A stretch of DNA of 64,000 nt from an uncultured Roseburia sp. GTDB taxonomy: Bacteria; Bacillota; Clostridia; Lachnospirales; Lachnospiraceae. The notes under the pieces were generated by a model, which was not told the origin of the DNA, did not search any database, and saw only the letters and a program-made list of their open reading frames with translations. Positions 1 through 7,635 of the stretch are shown piece by piece (position 1 is the first letter of the stretch; each line of letters opens with the position of its first letter). The position numbers and the translations under genes are program-made. Where the stretch lies: the NCBI GenBank assembly GCA_934317215.1, contig CAKREH010000003.1, positions 76,910 through 140,909 of the forward strand. Reading direction: 5' to 3'.

Positions 1-2263
1 CAACTGTCTCGATATCAATGTTTGAAAGAAAATCTTTTACGCCTTTCCAAACATCAGACCACTTGATATTTTCTATCATGGTCTTAATTGTCTTGTAAAC
101 TCCCTGTACCCAAGTATTTATATCTTCTGCAAGTGCTTTAAAATCAAATGTTTTGAAGAATTTATTTATTCCCTCTGCCAGTGATTTTCCAAGGTTTGAC
201 CAGTCAAATGTCTGGCCAAAGGAAAGGGTGGCATAAATCGCCGTATTCAGTGCCCCGGCAATCGTTTTTCCTACATTTCCAAACAATCTTGGATTGATAA
301 GACCATTAAGGAAATCTGCCAAGCCTTTGCCGAAATTTCTTGCCTTGGAATAAATCTTATCCCAGTTGATAGACTCCATAGCTTTTGATAAGGCATCACT
401 GATGTATTTTCCAAGTTGTTTCAGATTTTTAATATCACTTTCGTAATTTTTGAAAATAGTATCAGTCTTGACGAGTTTGCCGCCACTGGCACCACCGGAT
501 GCACCGCCGCCGGAACCGCCCGAACCTTTTTTACCCGAACCATCATTTGTTGTAATCAGTTTCAATTCGTCAAACTGACGGACGCCCTTATTCATCTTGT
601 CGATGTTCTTTGCCGCCTGTCCTGTGCTGTCCGCAACATCATCTGCACTCTCTGCCGCATCTGAAAAGTTATCTGCAAGTCCTGCGCCGGAATCCTCATA
701 TTTCCATCCGAAGATTGCGCCTAAAGCGTTTGTAACCTTTGTGACAAAGCTGATAACAACCAGTAAAACAGAATTGAGTGCTTTTACGAATGGTTTGAAA
801 GCATTGATTAATGCCCCACCAATAACACTGCCAAGCTGTTCAAATGACTGTTTTAAAATTCTGATCTGGTTCGCCCATGAATCGGCCGTACGCGCAAAGT
901 CGCCCTGCGCTGTCTGCGTATTGGCAAGGACGTACTGATACCGGAGCATTGTCTTTTCAGCCTGTGACATAGACGCAATATCAGAATCTAATCCCTGTTT
1001 CATCGCCCACTCTTTAAGGGTTGCCTGTGTAAGATCAAGACCGTAATCTCTTAATGGACGTGTCTGTCCGGTAAATATTGCAGCTAAATCCTGCGACACA
1101 ACATCCTGATCTACGTCATACAAAGAAGCCATATCAGCAGTTAATTTTGTTAAATTCAAAGACACATCAGCCATGGAATCAGACAGACCAATATAGCCAT
1201 CTGTCTGTTTGTTCAAGAACTCATTGGCTTTCTTTATCAAACTGCTGTCAATTCCCATGGCTGTTCCCATTGCTTGGAATCGGCTTGCCGTCTGTTTCAG
1301 TGTCAGTTCTGACATACCGAACTGTCGTATAGAGTCCTGTGCAAAATCATTGACTTTCTTTGACATGTCCCCAAAAGTAACATCAACAACGTTCTGAACC
1401 TCTGTTAATGCGGATGATATGTCGATTGCATTTTTTATTCCCCTGATCGCTCCGTACAGACCAAGATAAATCCCCATAGAGGACAAAATCTGTCTTGTGA
1501 ATGACTTGAGTCCGATCAATGCTTTCCCTGTGGATGTCTTAAATCCAAGGAAAGAACCGGAAAGACTACTGATGCTGGTATTTAATCCAGAAATTGCGCC
1601 ACCAGACCTGTTGGAAAGATTGCCAAGCGCCTGCGTCATCTGAATGATATTCGAAGATACATTTGGTGCTTTTGAAAGCGTCTCAAACAGGTATTTGAGG
1701 TTGTCAGCAAGCAAAGGTATATTAGTTACCGCACGACCGCTTGCAACGCTTCCAAGCCTTGATATGGACGTTACAAGATTACTCATGTTGGTCATATCAA
1801 AATTCAATGCACCTATCTTGTTCATCTGGCGTATAAAGTTTTGTAACTGTGCAGAAAGAGCCGGCAGATTCTTTGTCGCCTGTGTAGATGCCTTGCCACC
1901 AATTTTTGACAACGCAGACACCATGCTTGTGAGTCCGCTTGTATCAACAGCCTTAACACTTGCTATTCCAGATGCAAGATCTCTCACAGCAGAAGATATT
2001 CCGTGGATAGAATTTGCATCAACACCAGAAAATTTATTGAGTGCCCGCACCATTGATGTGATTTCCGAAGATTTACCACCTTTGAATCCGGTAGCTGCAT
2101 CGGAAATGCTTCTGATTCCGCTTGCAATATTTGAAAGTTTCGCAGTGTCAAACGATATGTTGTTCCGCAATGTCTGCATACTACTTGCAAGGCTTTCTAT
2201 TGATTTACTTGCATTTGCGGCATCCGCTTTTATTTTTATTTGTAATTCATCAATATCTGCCAT
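1..2263 (-). CDS. phage tail tape-measure protein, N-terminal part (runs off left edge)
   Basis: Seen: 754 codons open to the window edge, starting at the ATG at 2263 (MADIDELQIKIKADAA). The protein is rich in Ala/Ser coiled-coil segments (residues 1-260), then has hydrophobic stretches near residues 270-300 and 505-535 and a Gly/Ser linker around 590-610 followed by repeated Trp-containing helical units (KSIDW/KWSDVW style). This is the composition of siphophage tape measures, which set tail length and are ejected with DNA. It follows the tail-assembly chaperone gene, as expected. The first base of the window is position 1 of an incomplete codon, so the C-terminus is missing. Confidence 0.9.
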   Translation of the reverse strand, partial: MADIDELQIKIKADAANASKSIESLASSMQTLRNNISFDTAKLSNIASGIRSISDAATGFKGGKSSEITSMVRALNKFSGVDANSIHGISSAVRDLASGIASVKAVDTSGLTSMVSALSKIGGKASTQATKNLPALSAQLQNFIRQMNKIGALNFDMTNMSNLVTSISRLGSVASGRAVTNIPLLADNLKYLFETLSKAPNVSSNIIQMTQALGNLSNRSGGAISGLNTSISSLSGSFLGFKTSTGKALIGLKSFTRQILSSMGIYLGLYGAIRGIKNAIDISSALTEVQNVVDVTFGDMSKKVNDFAQDSIRQFGMSELTLKQTASRFQAMGTAMGIDSSLIKKANEFLNKQTDGYIGLSDSMADVSLNLTKLTADMASLYDVDQDVVSQDLAAIFTGQTRPLRDYGLDLTQATLKEWAMKQGLDSDIASMSQAEKTMLRYQYVLANTQTAQGDFARTADSWANQIRILKQSFEQLGSVIGGALINAFKPFVKALNSVLLVVISFVTKVTNALGAIFGWKYEDSGAGLADNFSDAAESADDVADSTGQAAKNIDKMNKGVRQFDELKLITTNDGSGKKGSGGSGGGASGGASGGKLVKTDTIFKNYESDIKNLKQLGKYISDALSKAMESINWDKIYSKARNFGKGLADFLNGLINPRLFGNVGKTIAGALNTAIYATLSFGQTFDWSNLGKSLAEGINKFFKTFDFKALAEDINTWVQGVYKTIKTMIENIKWSDVWKGVKDFLSNIDIETV

Positions 2264-2366
2264 ATCTGCACCAACTTCCTATAATTGTTCTAGGTTAGTG
2301 ACTATCTTTCTCTCTGATAGCCAGTAAAAAGACGGTAAGATTTGACTCTTACCGCCCTTAATAAGT

Positions 2367-2825
2367 TTATTTAATTATTGTTTCCGGCAACCCTTTTCGT
2401 TCTGCGGCTACCATATACATTTCTTCTGTTAAAATTGCTTTCCTTATATCCTTGTCCGTGATTTCTTTTCCGGCGATACCCTGCTGTTCCATGACAGGTC
2501 TGTCAATGTATTTTGATTTTGCTTTTTTACCAGACAAACAGTGTTCTACAGCAACTGCCACCGCCGATACCCCATAAGAGCCAAACCACAGCCACATTTC
2601 GTTGTCTTGTTGCCTTCTTTCAAGGCTGTAAGAATCTGCATATGGCTGCAAGTCGGCAGGGCACGACATATCTATGTCATGTACAGTAAATCCGTATCCC
2701 TTGGTTACCAAAAGCCAAAATGGGCGGATTTCTGTACAATATCTTTCCCATGTAATTTCTTCCGGTTCTCCCGTCTTTACTTCCGTTTCGTTACTTTCTT
2801 GCGCTCCTGATTGAGCATCTTGGAT
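2367..2825 (-). CDS. tail assembly chaperone, T domain expressed by -1 frameshift
   Basis: Seen: this frame has no credible start of its own. It is open upstream to 2825, where it overlaps the end of the preceding chaperone gene at a T TTT TTA heptamer. A -1 shift there gives a fusion of 114 residues from the first frame plus 152 from this one (266 aa). Known: siphophage tail chaperones are made as short G and long GT forms by programmed frameshifting, with the T part recruiting the major tail protein to the tape measure. Position directly before the tape-measure gene fits. The T part is acidic/polar and ends in ERKGLPETIIK. Confidence 0.8.
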   Translation of the reverse strand: MQDAQSGAQESNETEVKTGEPEEITWERYCTEIRPFWLLVTKGYGFTVHDIDMSCPADLQPYADSYSLERRQQDNEMWLWFGSYGVSAVAVAVEHCLSGKKAKSKYIDRPVMEQQGIAGKEITDKDIRKAILTEEMYMVAAERKGLPETIIK

Positions 2826-3166
2826 AAAAAACCGTTTGCAAGCATCTCCGTCAGCAATGATTCATACAACGCATTTCCATCTGCTTCTTCCTGATCAAAG
2901 TAATCATCCAGCATAGAAAACACTTTTTTCATCTGCTTTTCTTTCTGTTCCTCATTGTTCTGATCATATCCAAGTTCTTTTTCATGGAACTTCTGCGCAC
3001 CGACAAGAATCAATTCCGGCAGAAGCATAAGAACTGCACTAACGCTTTCAACTCCGTCCTCTATCTGATCTAACTGTACAATTTTGGCAATGATCCCACT
3101 CTTTAGAGTAGCTTCATACCCAAATTTGATATTCAGTTCCTTTTCTCCAAGTTTAATCTTTGTCAT
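2777..3166 (-). CDS. tail assembly chaperone, short form (G)
   Basis: Start chosen at ATG 3166 (MTKIKLGEKELNIKFGYEA), 129 aa, because a purine-rich GGGAAAG lies just upstream; eight extra codons upstream are open but unlikely. The sequence resembles the Firmicutes phage tail-assembly chaperone family (residues 1-60 beta-rich, then a helical region ending FSMLDDYFDQEEADG). It sits between the major tail protein and the tape measure, the canonical position. The last 16 codons lie downstream of the slip site, so most ribosomes should make this short form and a minority the GT fusion. Confidence 0.8.
   Translation of the reverse strand: MTKIKLGEKELNIKFGYEATLKSGIIAKIVQLDQIEDGVESVSAVLMLLPELILVGAQKFHEKELGYDQNNEEQKEKQMKKVFSMLDDYFDQEEADGNALYESLLTEMLANGFLSKMLNQERKKVTKRK
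2825..2831 (-). promoter_or_regulatory. -1 programmed frameshift slippery site (TTTTTTA)
   Basis: On the minus strand the codons GGT TTT TTA TCC contain the heptamer T TTT TTA in the zero frame, the same form as the HIV-1 gag-pol slip site. The -1 frame is open from here for 152 codons. Tail chaperones of siphophages are a classic place for such a site, so I regard this as functional rather than coincidental. Confidence 0.8.
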
Positions 3167-3299
3167 ATACTTTCCCTTTCTCCCTCTCAATAGGGAAAGG
3201 GCAGTCCTAAGACCGCCCTATTCTGCAATATCGATAATTATTCGGCTGTTTCATTTTTGGGGTCAACCGCAACAGCCTTTGATTTTTTAAGCGACTGAC

Positions 3300-3791
3300 C
3301 TACGATTTTTTTGTTACAGTGAATGATCCATCTTTGTTATCAACAACGGTAAAATCATCTGTTACCCATTTCGGAGATGTATTCTGTACAACCGTTGCTG
3401 TAATCTCAAGGATCTCATCAACTCCGCCTACGTCATTAACAGTAGGTGTGATCTGTCCTACATAACAGGATTTTGCTACGCCGCCTAACCCATCAGTTCC
3501 GTAAAGCTGCATAATATCGCATTTCTTTCCCTCAACTTTTAAGAGCCTGTCGAAATCCTCTTTGATAAGGTTTCCTGTAAACTCCTTTGAATCTGTGGTT
3601 TTGATACCCATTTCAAATGTCTGTGTATCATCTTCAAGTGTTGTGCTCTCTACCGTATTCGGTGCTGATGTCGGGGATGGAATAGATTTTGCAGGAAGCA
3701 TTAGCCTATATGTTCCTGTAAAATCTGTTTCTCCAGTTTCGTCAGTATGCTCTTTATAAATTACGCGAGCTAAATAACTTGTCGAAGCCAT
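3300..3791 (-). CDS. phage major tail (tube) protein
   Basis: 163 aa starting at ATG 3791 (MASTSYLARVIYKEHTDETG). Features fit the Firmicutes phage major tail tube family: TFEMGIKTTDSKEFTGNLIKE and late beta strands. It lies between the tail-terminator-like gene and the tail chaperone. The end is unusual: codons ACA AAA AAA TCG TAG contain seven consecutive A residues; a -1 slip there bypasses the TAG and adds 22 residues (IVGQSLKKSKAVAVDPKNET then AE), ending at 3238. A tailored C-terminal extension or a sequence error in the homopolymer are both possible. Two hairpins lie upstream of the gene. Confidence 0.85.
   Translation of the reverse strand: MASTSYLARVIYKEHTDETGETDFTGTYRLMLPAKSIPSPTSAPNTVESTTLEDDTQTFEMGIKTTDSKEFTGNLIKEDFDRLLKVEGKKCDIMQLYGTDGLGGVAKSCYVGQITPTVNDVGGVDEILEITATVVQNTSPKWVTDDFTVVDNKDGSFTVTKKS
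3306..3312 (-). other. A7 slippery run at the 3' end of the major tail gene
   Basis: Minus-strand A AAA AAA lies two codons before the stop. Reading in -1 from here gives 22 further codons to a TAA at 3238-3240, filling almost all of the gap to the next gene (starts 3166). Candidate frameshift or transcriptional slippage site; equally a possible homopolymer miscall. Confidence 0.4.
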
Positions 3792-3860
3792 TTTAACCTC
3801 TCTTTCTACCGCATAACTTTGTGCGGTCAGTGAACGCCTTTCAATTTAACGTCCAGACAT

Positions 3861-3922
3861 AAAAATAAGAGCCTTTCGGCTCCAAGTTTCATTTATCTAA
3901 AGGGTTCGATTTCGACCCCTTT
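3861..3922 (-). terminator. two consecutive hairpins before the major tail gene
   Basis: Minus strand: hairpin AAAGGG...CCCTTT at 3899-3922 directly after the stop of the upstream gene, then GAGCC-GAAA-GGCTC at 3869-3882 followed by TTATTTTT (3861-3868). The second is a reasonable intrinsic terminator or 5' stabilising hairpin for the highly expressed major tail message. Another small hairpin (CCGCA...TGCGG) lies at about 3819-3838. Confidence 0.55.
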
Positions 3923-3924
3923 AT

Positions 3925-4317
3925 TTATAATTTATCTTCACTACCAAAGAGTCTTTGGTATCTTCCTACCCAACGTGAAATATTCGGGTCTGTAGCATTT
4001 GTAACCGGCGCCGGTCCGCCGCGACACTGAAATCCATAGGACAGCATAATTTCTTTTGCCTTTAGACTCATGGCATTGCATATTCCATCTGCCGCTGATC
4101 CAGTGGCATAGGCAGATATAACAATAAGTGGATGCTGACTCCCCTCATTCCCGGATAACTCATAATCGCCGCCGGCATTGTCTCCCAATGCAACGTCCAG
4201 ATAAGGGAACTGTGTGTTTTTAGGTGTAACATAACGACCGACTGTACAGTTTCGATATGCTTTTTTCATTTTGGTACTAAACACCGTATAAAATTCATTC
4301 CAGTCGAATCCTGCCAT
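3925..4317 (-). CDS. putative tail terminator / tail completion protein
   Basis: 130 aa (MAGFDWNEFYTVFSTKMKKA). No signal peptide or membrane segment. The position (after an HK97 gp10-like gene and immediately before the major tail protein) and length match the tail terminator / head-tail joining step in siphophages, which caps the tube and makes the head interface. I recognise no diagnostic motif, so the call rests on synteny and general fold features (alternating helix and strand). Confidence 0.6.
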   Translation of the reverse strand: MAGFDWNEFYTVFSTKMKKAYRNCTVGRYVTPKNTQFPYLDVALGDNAGGDYELSGNEGSQHPLIVISAYATGSAADGICNAMSLKAKEIMLSYGFQCRGGPAPVTNATDPNISRWVGRYQRLFGSEDKL

Positions 4318-4412
4318 TATGCCTCCGATCTTATCCGGTAGCCGTCGCTTCTGCTACATCTCTTTTAGCCGCATGGCGCGTGGGTGCAACGAATTTTCCC
4401 ACCTCGGATAAC

Positions 4413-4952
4413 TTAGTCTTTGAATACATCCCTTGCAATCTTCAAGACCTTGTTTCTTAATTCTTTACCGGCAAAATACATAGGCATTTTGGGAGAAGTA
4501 CCACTTGAATAGTGCCATTCGCCTTGTAAATCCATGTACCACCATCCCGGCTCATTGCCGTGTGTGCCGTATGTTCCAGTGCCTACTCCCGGGATGCCCG
4601 CCGGATTCTGCGCCGGAAGTCCCGCACCGAACTCTAACATGAGTGCCGGAGAGATTTCTTTGCTCTGCACGCCGTCTTGGTTCTGCCATTTGCTCACAAT
4701 CTTCTGTGAATCTTCCATGAAAAAGATTGCTTTACATCCAGCTTTCTCCGGTGTGATTTCAGAAGATAAGCGGATATACTTACCGAAACCGCTTTCACCT
4801 ATGTACGAGCGTGCTATTGGCATTCCTGCCTTGCATAATTCAAAGCACAATTCCTCGCACTTTCTATCAAGACTGTTTTGATACTCTCGCAACTCTTTGA
4901 TTGCCCGGTCGATTTCCGATACGGATAGACCGAATGAAATGGTCTTACTCAT
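4413..4952 (-). CDS. HK97 gp10-like head-tail joining protein
   Basis: 179 aa, ATG at 4952. Helical N-terminus (LSVSEIDRAIKELREYQNSL), then a Gly/Trp-rich part (ALMLEFGAG, NEPGWWYMD) and the PKMPMYFAGKEL end typical of HK97 gp10-family tail completion proteins, in which the N-terminal helix and LEFGTG-like motif are conserved. Overlaps the preceding gene by 8 bases, so the two are translationally coupled. Confidence 0.75.
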   Translation of the reverse strand: MSKTISFGLSVSEIDRAIKELREYQNSLDRKCEELCFELCKAGMPIARSYIGESGFGKYIRLSSEITPEKAGCKAIFFMEDSQKIVSKWQNQDGVQSKEISPALMLEFGAGLPAQNPAGIPGVGTGTYGTHGNEPGWWYMDLQGEWHYSSGTSPKMPMYFAGKELRNKVLKIARDVFKD

Positions 4953-5430
4953 TCAGTAACCCCGCCCGTTTTGCCGATTCAGCGGCTTTTCTTATCCCAT
5001 CCGAAATGTTCTTCAATGCTTCGGCTGCACCTGCATTTACGAAAGAGCCTGTTTGCAATGGAGGAATACTTGGAATCGGCATATCAACAAGTCCCAACTC
5101 CGAATATACTTTGAAAATCTTCGGAGACTGGATAGCGAACCAATCGACCATTTCCTCATTTGTCGCCCAACAACCAGAAAATCCGGCATTTTCAGAAAGT
5201 CCGCTTTCGAATAAAAATGCATGAAGAATTTCGTGTCTCAAAACATTTTTTATAAGCTGCTCTTTGTTTTGGCAATCGCAATCAGACATATCCTTTACAA
5301 AAATATCCTTATCAAAGCCATTGCAAAGTCCTGTTGCGGTTTCCTCATGTTCTTTCAAATGTTCTGGAAATTCTTTTACAATATGTATGTTCCATTCAGT
5401 TCCAAGGATATTGATTTTTCTGTTTTCCAT
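4945..5430 (-). CDS. HExxH zinc-metallopeptidase-like phage protein
   Basis: Start at ATG 5430 (MENRKINILGTEWNIHIV), preceded by GGAGGG. 161 aa. Contains RHEILHAFLFESG at about residues 84-96, an HExxH zinc-peptidase motif, followed by EEMVDWFA, where a Glu could be the third zinc ligand. Such short metallopeptidase-like proteins are common in Firmicutes prophages next to head-tail genes; role unknown, possibly processing or a structural relic. The stop overlaps the gp10-like gene by 8 bases and the start overlaps the upstream gene. Confidence 0.6.
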   Translation of the reverse strand: MENRKINILGTEWNIHIVKEFPEHLKEHEETATGLCNGFDKDIFVKDMSDCDCQNKEQLIKNVLRHEILHAFLFESGLSENAGFSGCWATNEEMVDWFAIQSPKIFKVYSELGLVDMPIPSIPPLQTGSFVNAGAAEALKNISDGIRKAAESAKRAGLLNE

Positions 5431-5431
5431 A

Positions 5432-5872
5432 TCATCCCTCCGGTAATTCCTTAATCGCAATCACAATTCCATTCAGACTTTTCGCAGGCGGTGCAGCAAC
5501 CTCATAGTTGGCACTATCGCCATTTACAGAACCATCCTCGTTGTATTGTGGCTCACAGCCAATCCATAGCCTTGTCAGCTTGGTAATCGAGCAATCCATG
5601 TCACAAATAGAAATAGTCCGGGAATAATCAACGCTACTTCCGAACACATCAGTCTGTACATCGCCCTTGCCTGCGGAAATGTTGGCATAAAAAAGAACCG
5701 GGTCATTATAACCTGGTTCTGTTCCTATCTCGACAGGGATTTTCTCTCCGTCAATCTCTATGTACTTGATATTGCCGTCCTCGTCACGGTCATATATCTT
5801 TTTTTCGGCATCGTAGGTGGCGTAATAGAACGGTTGCTTATTCTTTTTCAGTGAACGCATTTTGTTCTCCAC
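5432..5872 (-). CDS. putative head-closure / head-tail connector protein
   Basis: 146 aa; ATG 5872 or ATG 5860 (MRSLKKNKQPFYYATYDA). Acidic beta-rich protein ending in KSLNGIVIAIKELPEG. Its place between connector and gp10-like genes and its size fit the head-closure (SPP1 gp16 / HK97 gp7-like) slot. It overlaps the 3' end of the HEPN-like gene by 35 bases, which suggests the latter was inserted upstream with little spacing. Confidence 0.5.
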   Translation of the reverse strand: MENKMRSLKKNKQPFYYATYDAEKKIYDRDEDGNIKYIEIDGEKIPVEIGTEPGYNDPVLFYANISAGKGDVQTDVFGSSVDYSRTISICDMDCSITKLTRLWIGCEPQYNEDGSVNGDSANYEVAAPPAKSLNGIVIAIKELPEG

Positions 5873-6434
5873 AAATCGTCATTACACAATCTCTCATATT
5901 TATTGTTTTTGTTGGCCAATCCTTCATCTGAAATAAAGATGAATTCTTTTGCAAATTATCAAGCTCTCCTGTTTGAGCAACGATTTTCTTTAGCAAATAA
6001 TTTTCAATAATAAAAAGGGCTCCTAATGAATTTATAGTATTTTCAAGATTTGCTTTCCTATAATTTTGGGCTCTCCCATGCTTAATTCCATTATAAGCTT
6101 TCCACCAAGTTGGTGTCTTTTCACTCCATTTATCAAAGGGCGTAAGTGTAATTCCTGCTACAGTTATTTTCTGAGACAAAATATCAGAATAATGTTGCAT
6201 TACTTCTTCCTTATATTTAGAAATTTTCGCATCTTCATCCCGTTTTATGTCGCATAGTTCTTTAAAAGTAACATCCACCTCTGAACCAATCTCACGAATC
6301 ATACTTGCATATGTCACCGAAAAAGTCTTGAAATTTGTTTTATCAAAATCCACATATTTTTCAGTTTCTGCAAATCGTTGTTCAATAGAGAGGTAAAATC
6401 TCCAATAATTATCCAAAAAATCTGCTTTTGTCAT
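5838..6434 (-). CDS. HEPN-like protein, likely inserted cargo gene
   Basis: 198 aa from ATG 6434 (MTKADFLDNYWRFYLSIEQR). All-helical and more A+T-rich than its neighbours. At about residues 119-140 it carries WWKAYNGIKHGRAQNYRKAN, a pattern seen in HEPN-like small proteins in which a (N)xxKHxR segment sits on a long helix. HEPN proteins are often ribonucleases or partners in defence and toxin systems. It interrupts the head-tail joining operon, so it is probably a cargo (moron) gene rather than a virion component. Family assignment is by eye only. Confidence 0.5.
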   Translation of the reverse strand: MTKADFLDNYWRFYLSIEQRFAETEKYVDFDKTNFKTFSVTYASMIREIGSEVDVTFKELCDIKRDEDAKISKYKEEVMQHYSDILSQKITVAGITLTPFDKWSEKTPTWWKAYNGIKHGRAQNYRKANLENTINSLGALFIIENYLLKKIVAQTGELDNLQKNSSLFQMKDWPTKTINMRDCVMTICGEQNAFTEKE

Positions 6435-6495
6435 TAGTAAACACCATCCTTTCACTGTCATTATATGACAAAAGGAGAACTACTACAAGCAGATA

Positions 6496-6741
6496 TTACA
6501 GGTCTACACCCTCCATAACTGCCCTTGCTTCAAGAACTGCAATATAGTCAGTCATTGCCTTAATCTGCATATTGTAAGTGCTTCTAGGGCATGTAGGCTC
6601 AAAATTAAGTTCTCCTGCATCCCACTTTTCAAGCATAGCCTTTAATTTCTGATAGCGACTAACCACCTGCTGATATTCCGCTCTAAAACGTTCCTTATAA
6701 TCGGTACTATTCATCATTTCAACTGTATCTTTTAATTCCAT
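6496..6741 (-). CDS. small phage protein, crAss001_48-related type
   Basis: 81 aa from ATG 6741 (MELKDTVEMMNSTDYKERFR) with GGAGG eleven bases upstream; the open frame upstream is not used. The sequence pattern (YKERFRAEYQQ, MLEKWDAGELNFEPTCPRS, DYIAVLEARA) is one I recognise from small gut-phage proteins annotated as crAss001_48-related. Predicted mostly helical. Function unknown. Confidence 0.65.
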   Translation of the reverse strand: MELKDTVEMMNSTDYKERFRAEYQQVVSRYQKLKAMLEKWDAGELNFEPTCPRSTYNMQIKAMTDYIAVLEARAVMEGVDL

Positions 6742-6792
6742 AATCTCTTTACCTCCAAACAAAAATATGGCGCACCGCCCACCACCACTCAA

Positions 6793-6923
6793 CGTGCGCC
6801 GCCTGCAAACTTGTAAGTATTACTTACCAGTTCACGCACAATCTTCTTTTATTTATGCCCTATAGGCGATATTTACCGCTTAACCCTGCGGTTGGGAGAT
6901 ATTCGGATCACCAACCTTTCTTT
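6793..6923 (-). other. structured 130-nt gap upstream of the crAss001_48-like gene
   Basis: No convincing ORF. Contains a strong hairpin (AACT-GTAAGTA-AT-ACTTAC-AGTT type at 6808-6832) and a GGTTGG...CCAACC hairpin near 6890-6917. Likely untranslated leader or processing/attenuation structures; class not recognised. Confidence 0.35.
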
Positions 6924-7289
6924 TTAAATACAGTTTGCAAATCCTATCACTCCTTTATAAGCCATCAAGCAATCGCTAAAAGTTCTTGAAATTCCATTTT
7001 CAGAATGACTCAATTGATTTTCTGCCCCTCCCTTTGAATCTATTTCAATCGCAGCCATAGCGATCTTGGCTTTGTTTTTCTCCAAGTCCGCAAGAATCTT
7101 ATCTTCATCCCATGAACCCGGATAATTTCTAAGCGTTTCAAACGATTCAATGGCAAGGCTTACTGTCAGACCAGAAACACTGATTTCTGCGTCATATTCA
7201 GTTATCATCGACTTAATATCTTCTCTGAATTGTTCCATGGGAGTGAGTGTCACCTCATCATCCTTTGGTTTTTCTTCAATATCAGCCAT
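6924..7289 (-). CDS. putative head-tail connector (gp6/gp15-like)
   Basis: 121 aa (MADIEEKPKDDEVTLTPMEQ). Helical, with the segment IEIDSKGGAENQLSHSENGI at about residues 82-101 followed by SRTFSD, a pattern common to the DNA-packaging/head-tail connector family (GISR[ST][YF]) that forms the first ring below the portal. Position two genes after the capsid supports this. Confidence 0.65.
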   Translation of the reverse strand: MADIEEKPKDDEVTLTPMEQFREDIKSMITEYDAEISVSGLTVSLAIESFETLRNYPGSWDEDKILADLEKNKAKIAMAAIEIDSKGGAENQLSHSENGISRTFSDCLMAYKGVIGFANCI

Positions 7290-7307
7290 CCCGCCACCTC
7301 ATTTCAT

Positions 7308-7622
7308 TTACAGGCCAAGTTTTTCAATGATCTGTTCTTTCAATATCTTTCCGGTAGATTCCTCTGTTACTTCCAACCCCAAGGATTTTGCTACTTCTTT
7401 GAGGTCAGCCGTACTCATTCGGGTAATCTCCGATCTCTGATACTGCATTTCATTTTCTTTGACATTATCATGGCTTTCAGTCTCTTCCATTTCAACAACC
7501 GGCAGTACAGGAGCGACAGGCTTAACGCCTGCCGCTTTTTCCCGGTACCCTTCTTTTTTAAAAAGGTTTGCCATATCTTCTGAGACAACCATGATTACAC
7601 CGTCTTTTTCCAGCTTAATCAT
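7308..7622 (-). CDS. small head-region protein with HeH/SAP-like C-terminus
   Basis: 104 aa from ATG 7622 (MIKLEKDGVIMVVSEDMANL). The first 60 residues contain VVSEDMANLFKKEGYREK and a Pro/Val linker; the last 35 (STADLKEVAKSLGLEVTEES) look like an HeH or SAP-type helix-extended-helix nucleic-acid-binding module. Such proteins are common immediately downstream of the major capsid gene. Exact role unknown (possible capsid accessory or DNA-binding head protein). Confidence 0.5.
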   Translation of the reverse strand: MIKLEKDGVIMVVSEDMANLFKKEGYREKAAGVKPVAPVLPVVEMEETESHDNVKENEMQYQRSEITRMSTADLKEVAKSLGLEVTEESTGKILKEQIIEKLGL

Positions 7623-7635
7623 GCCGCACCTCATT

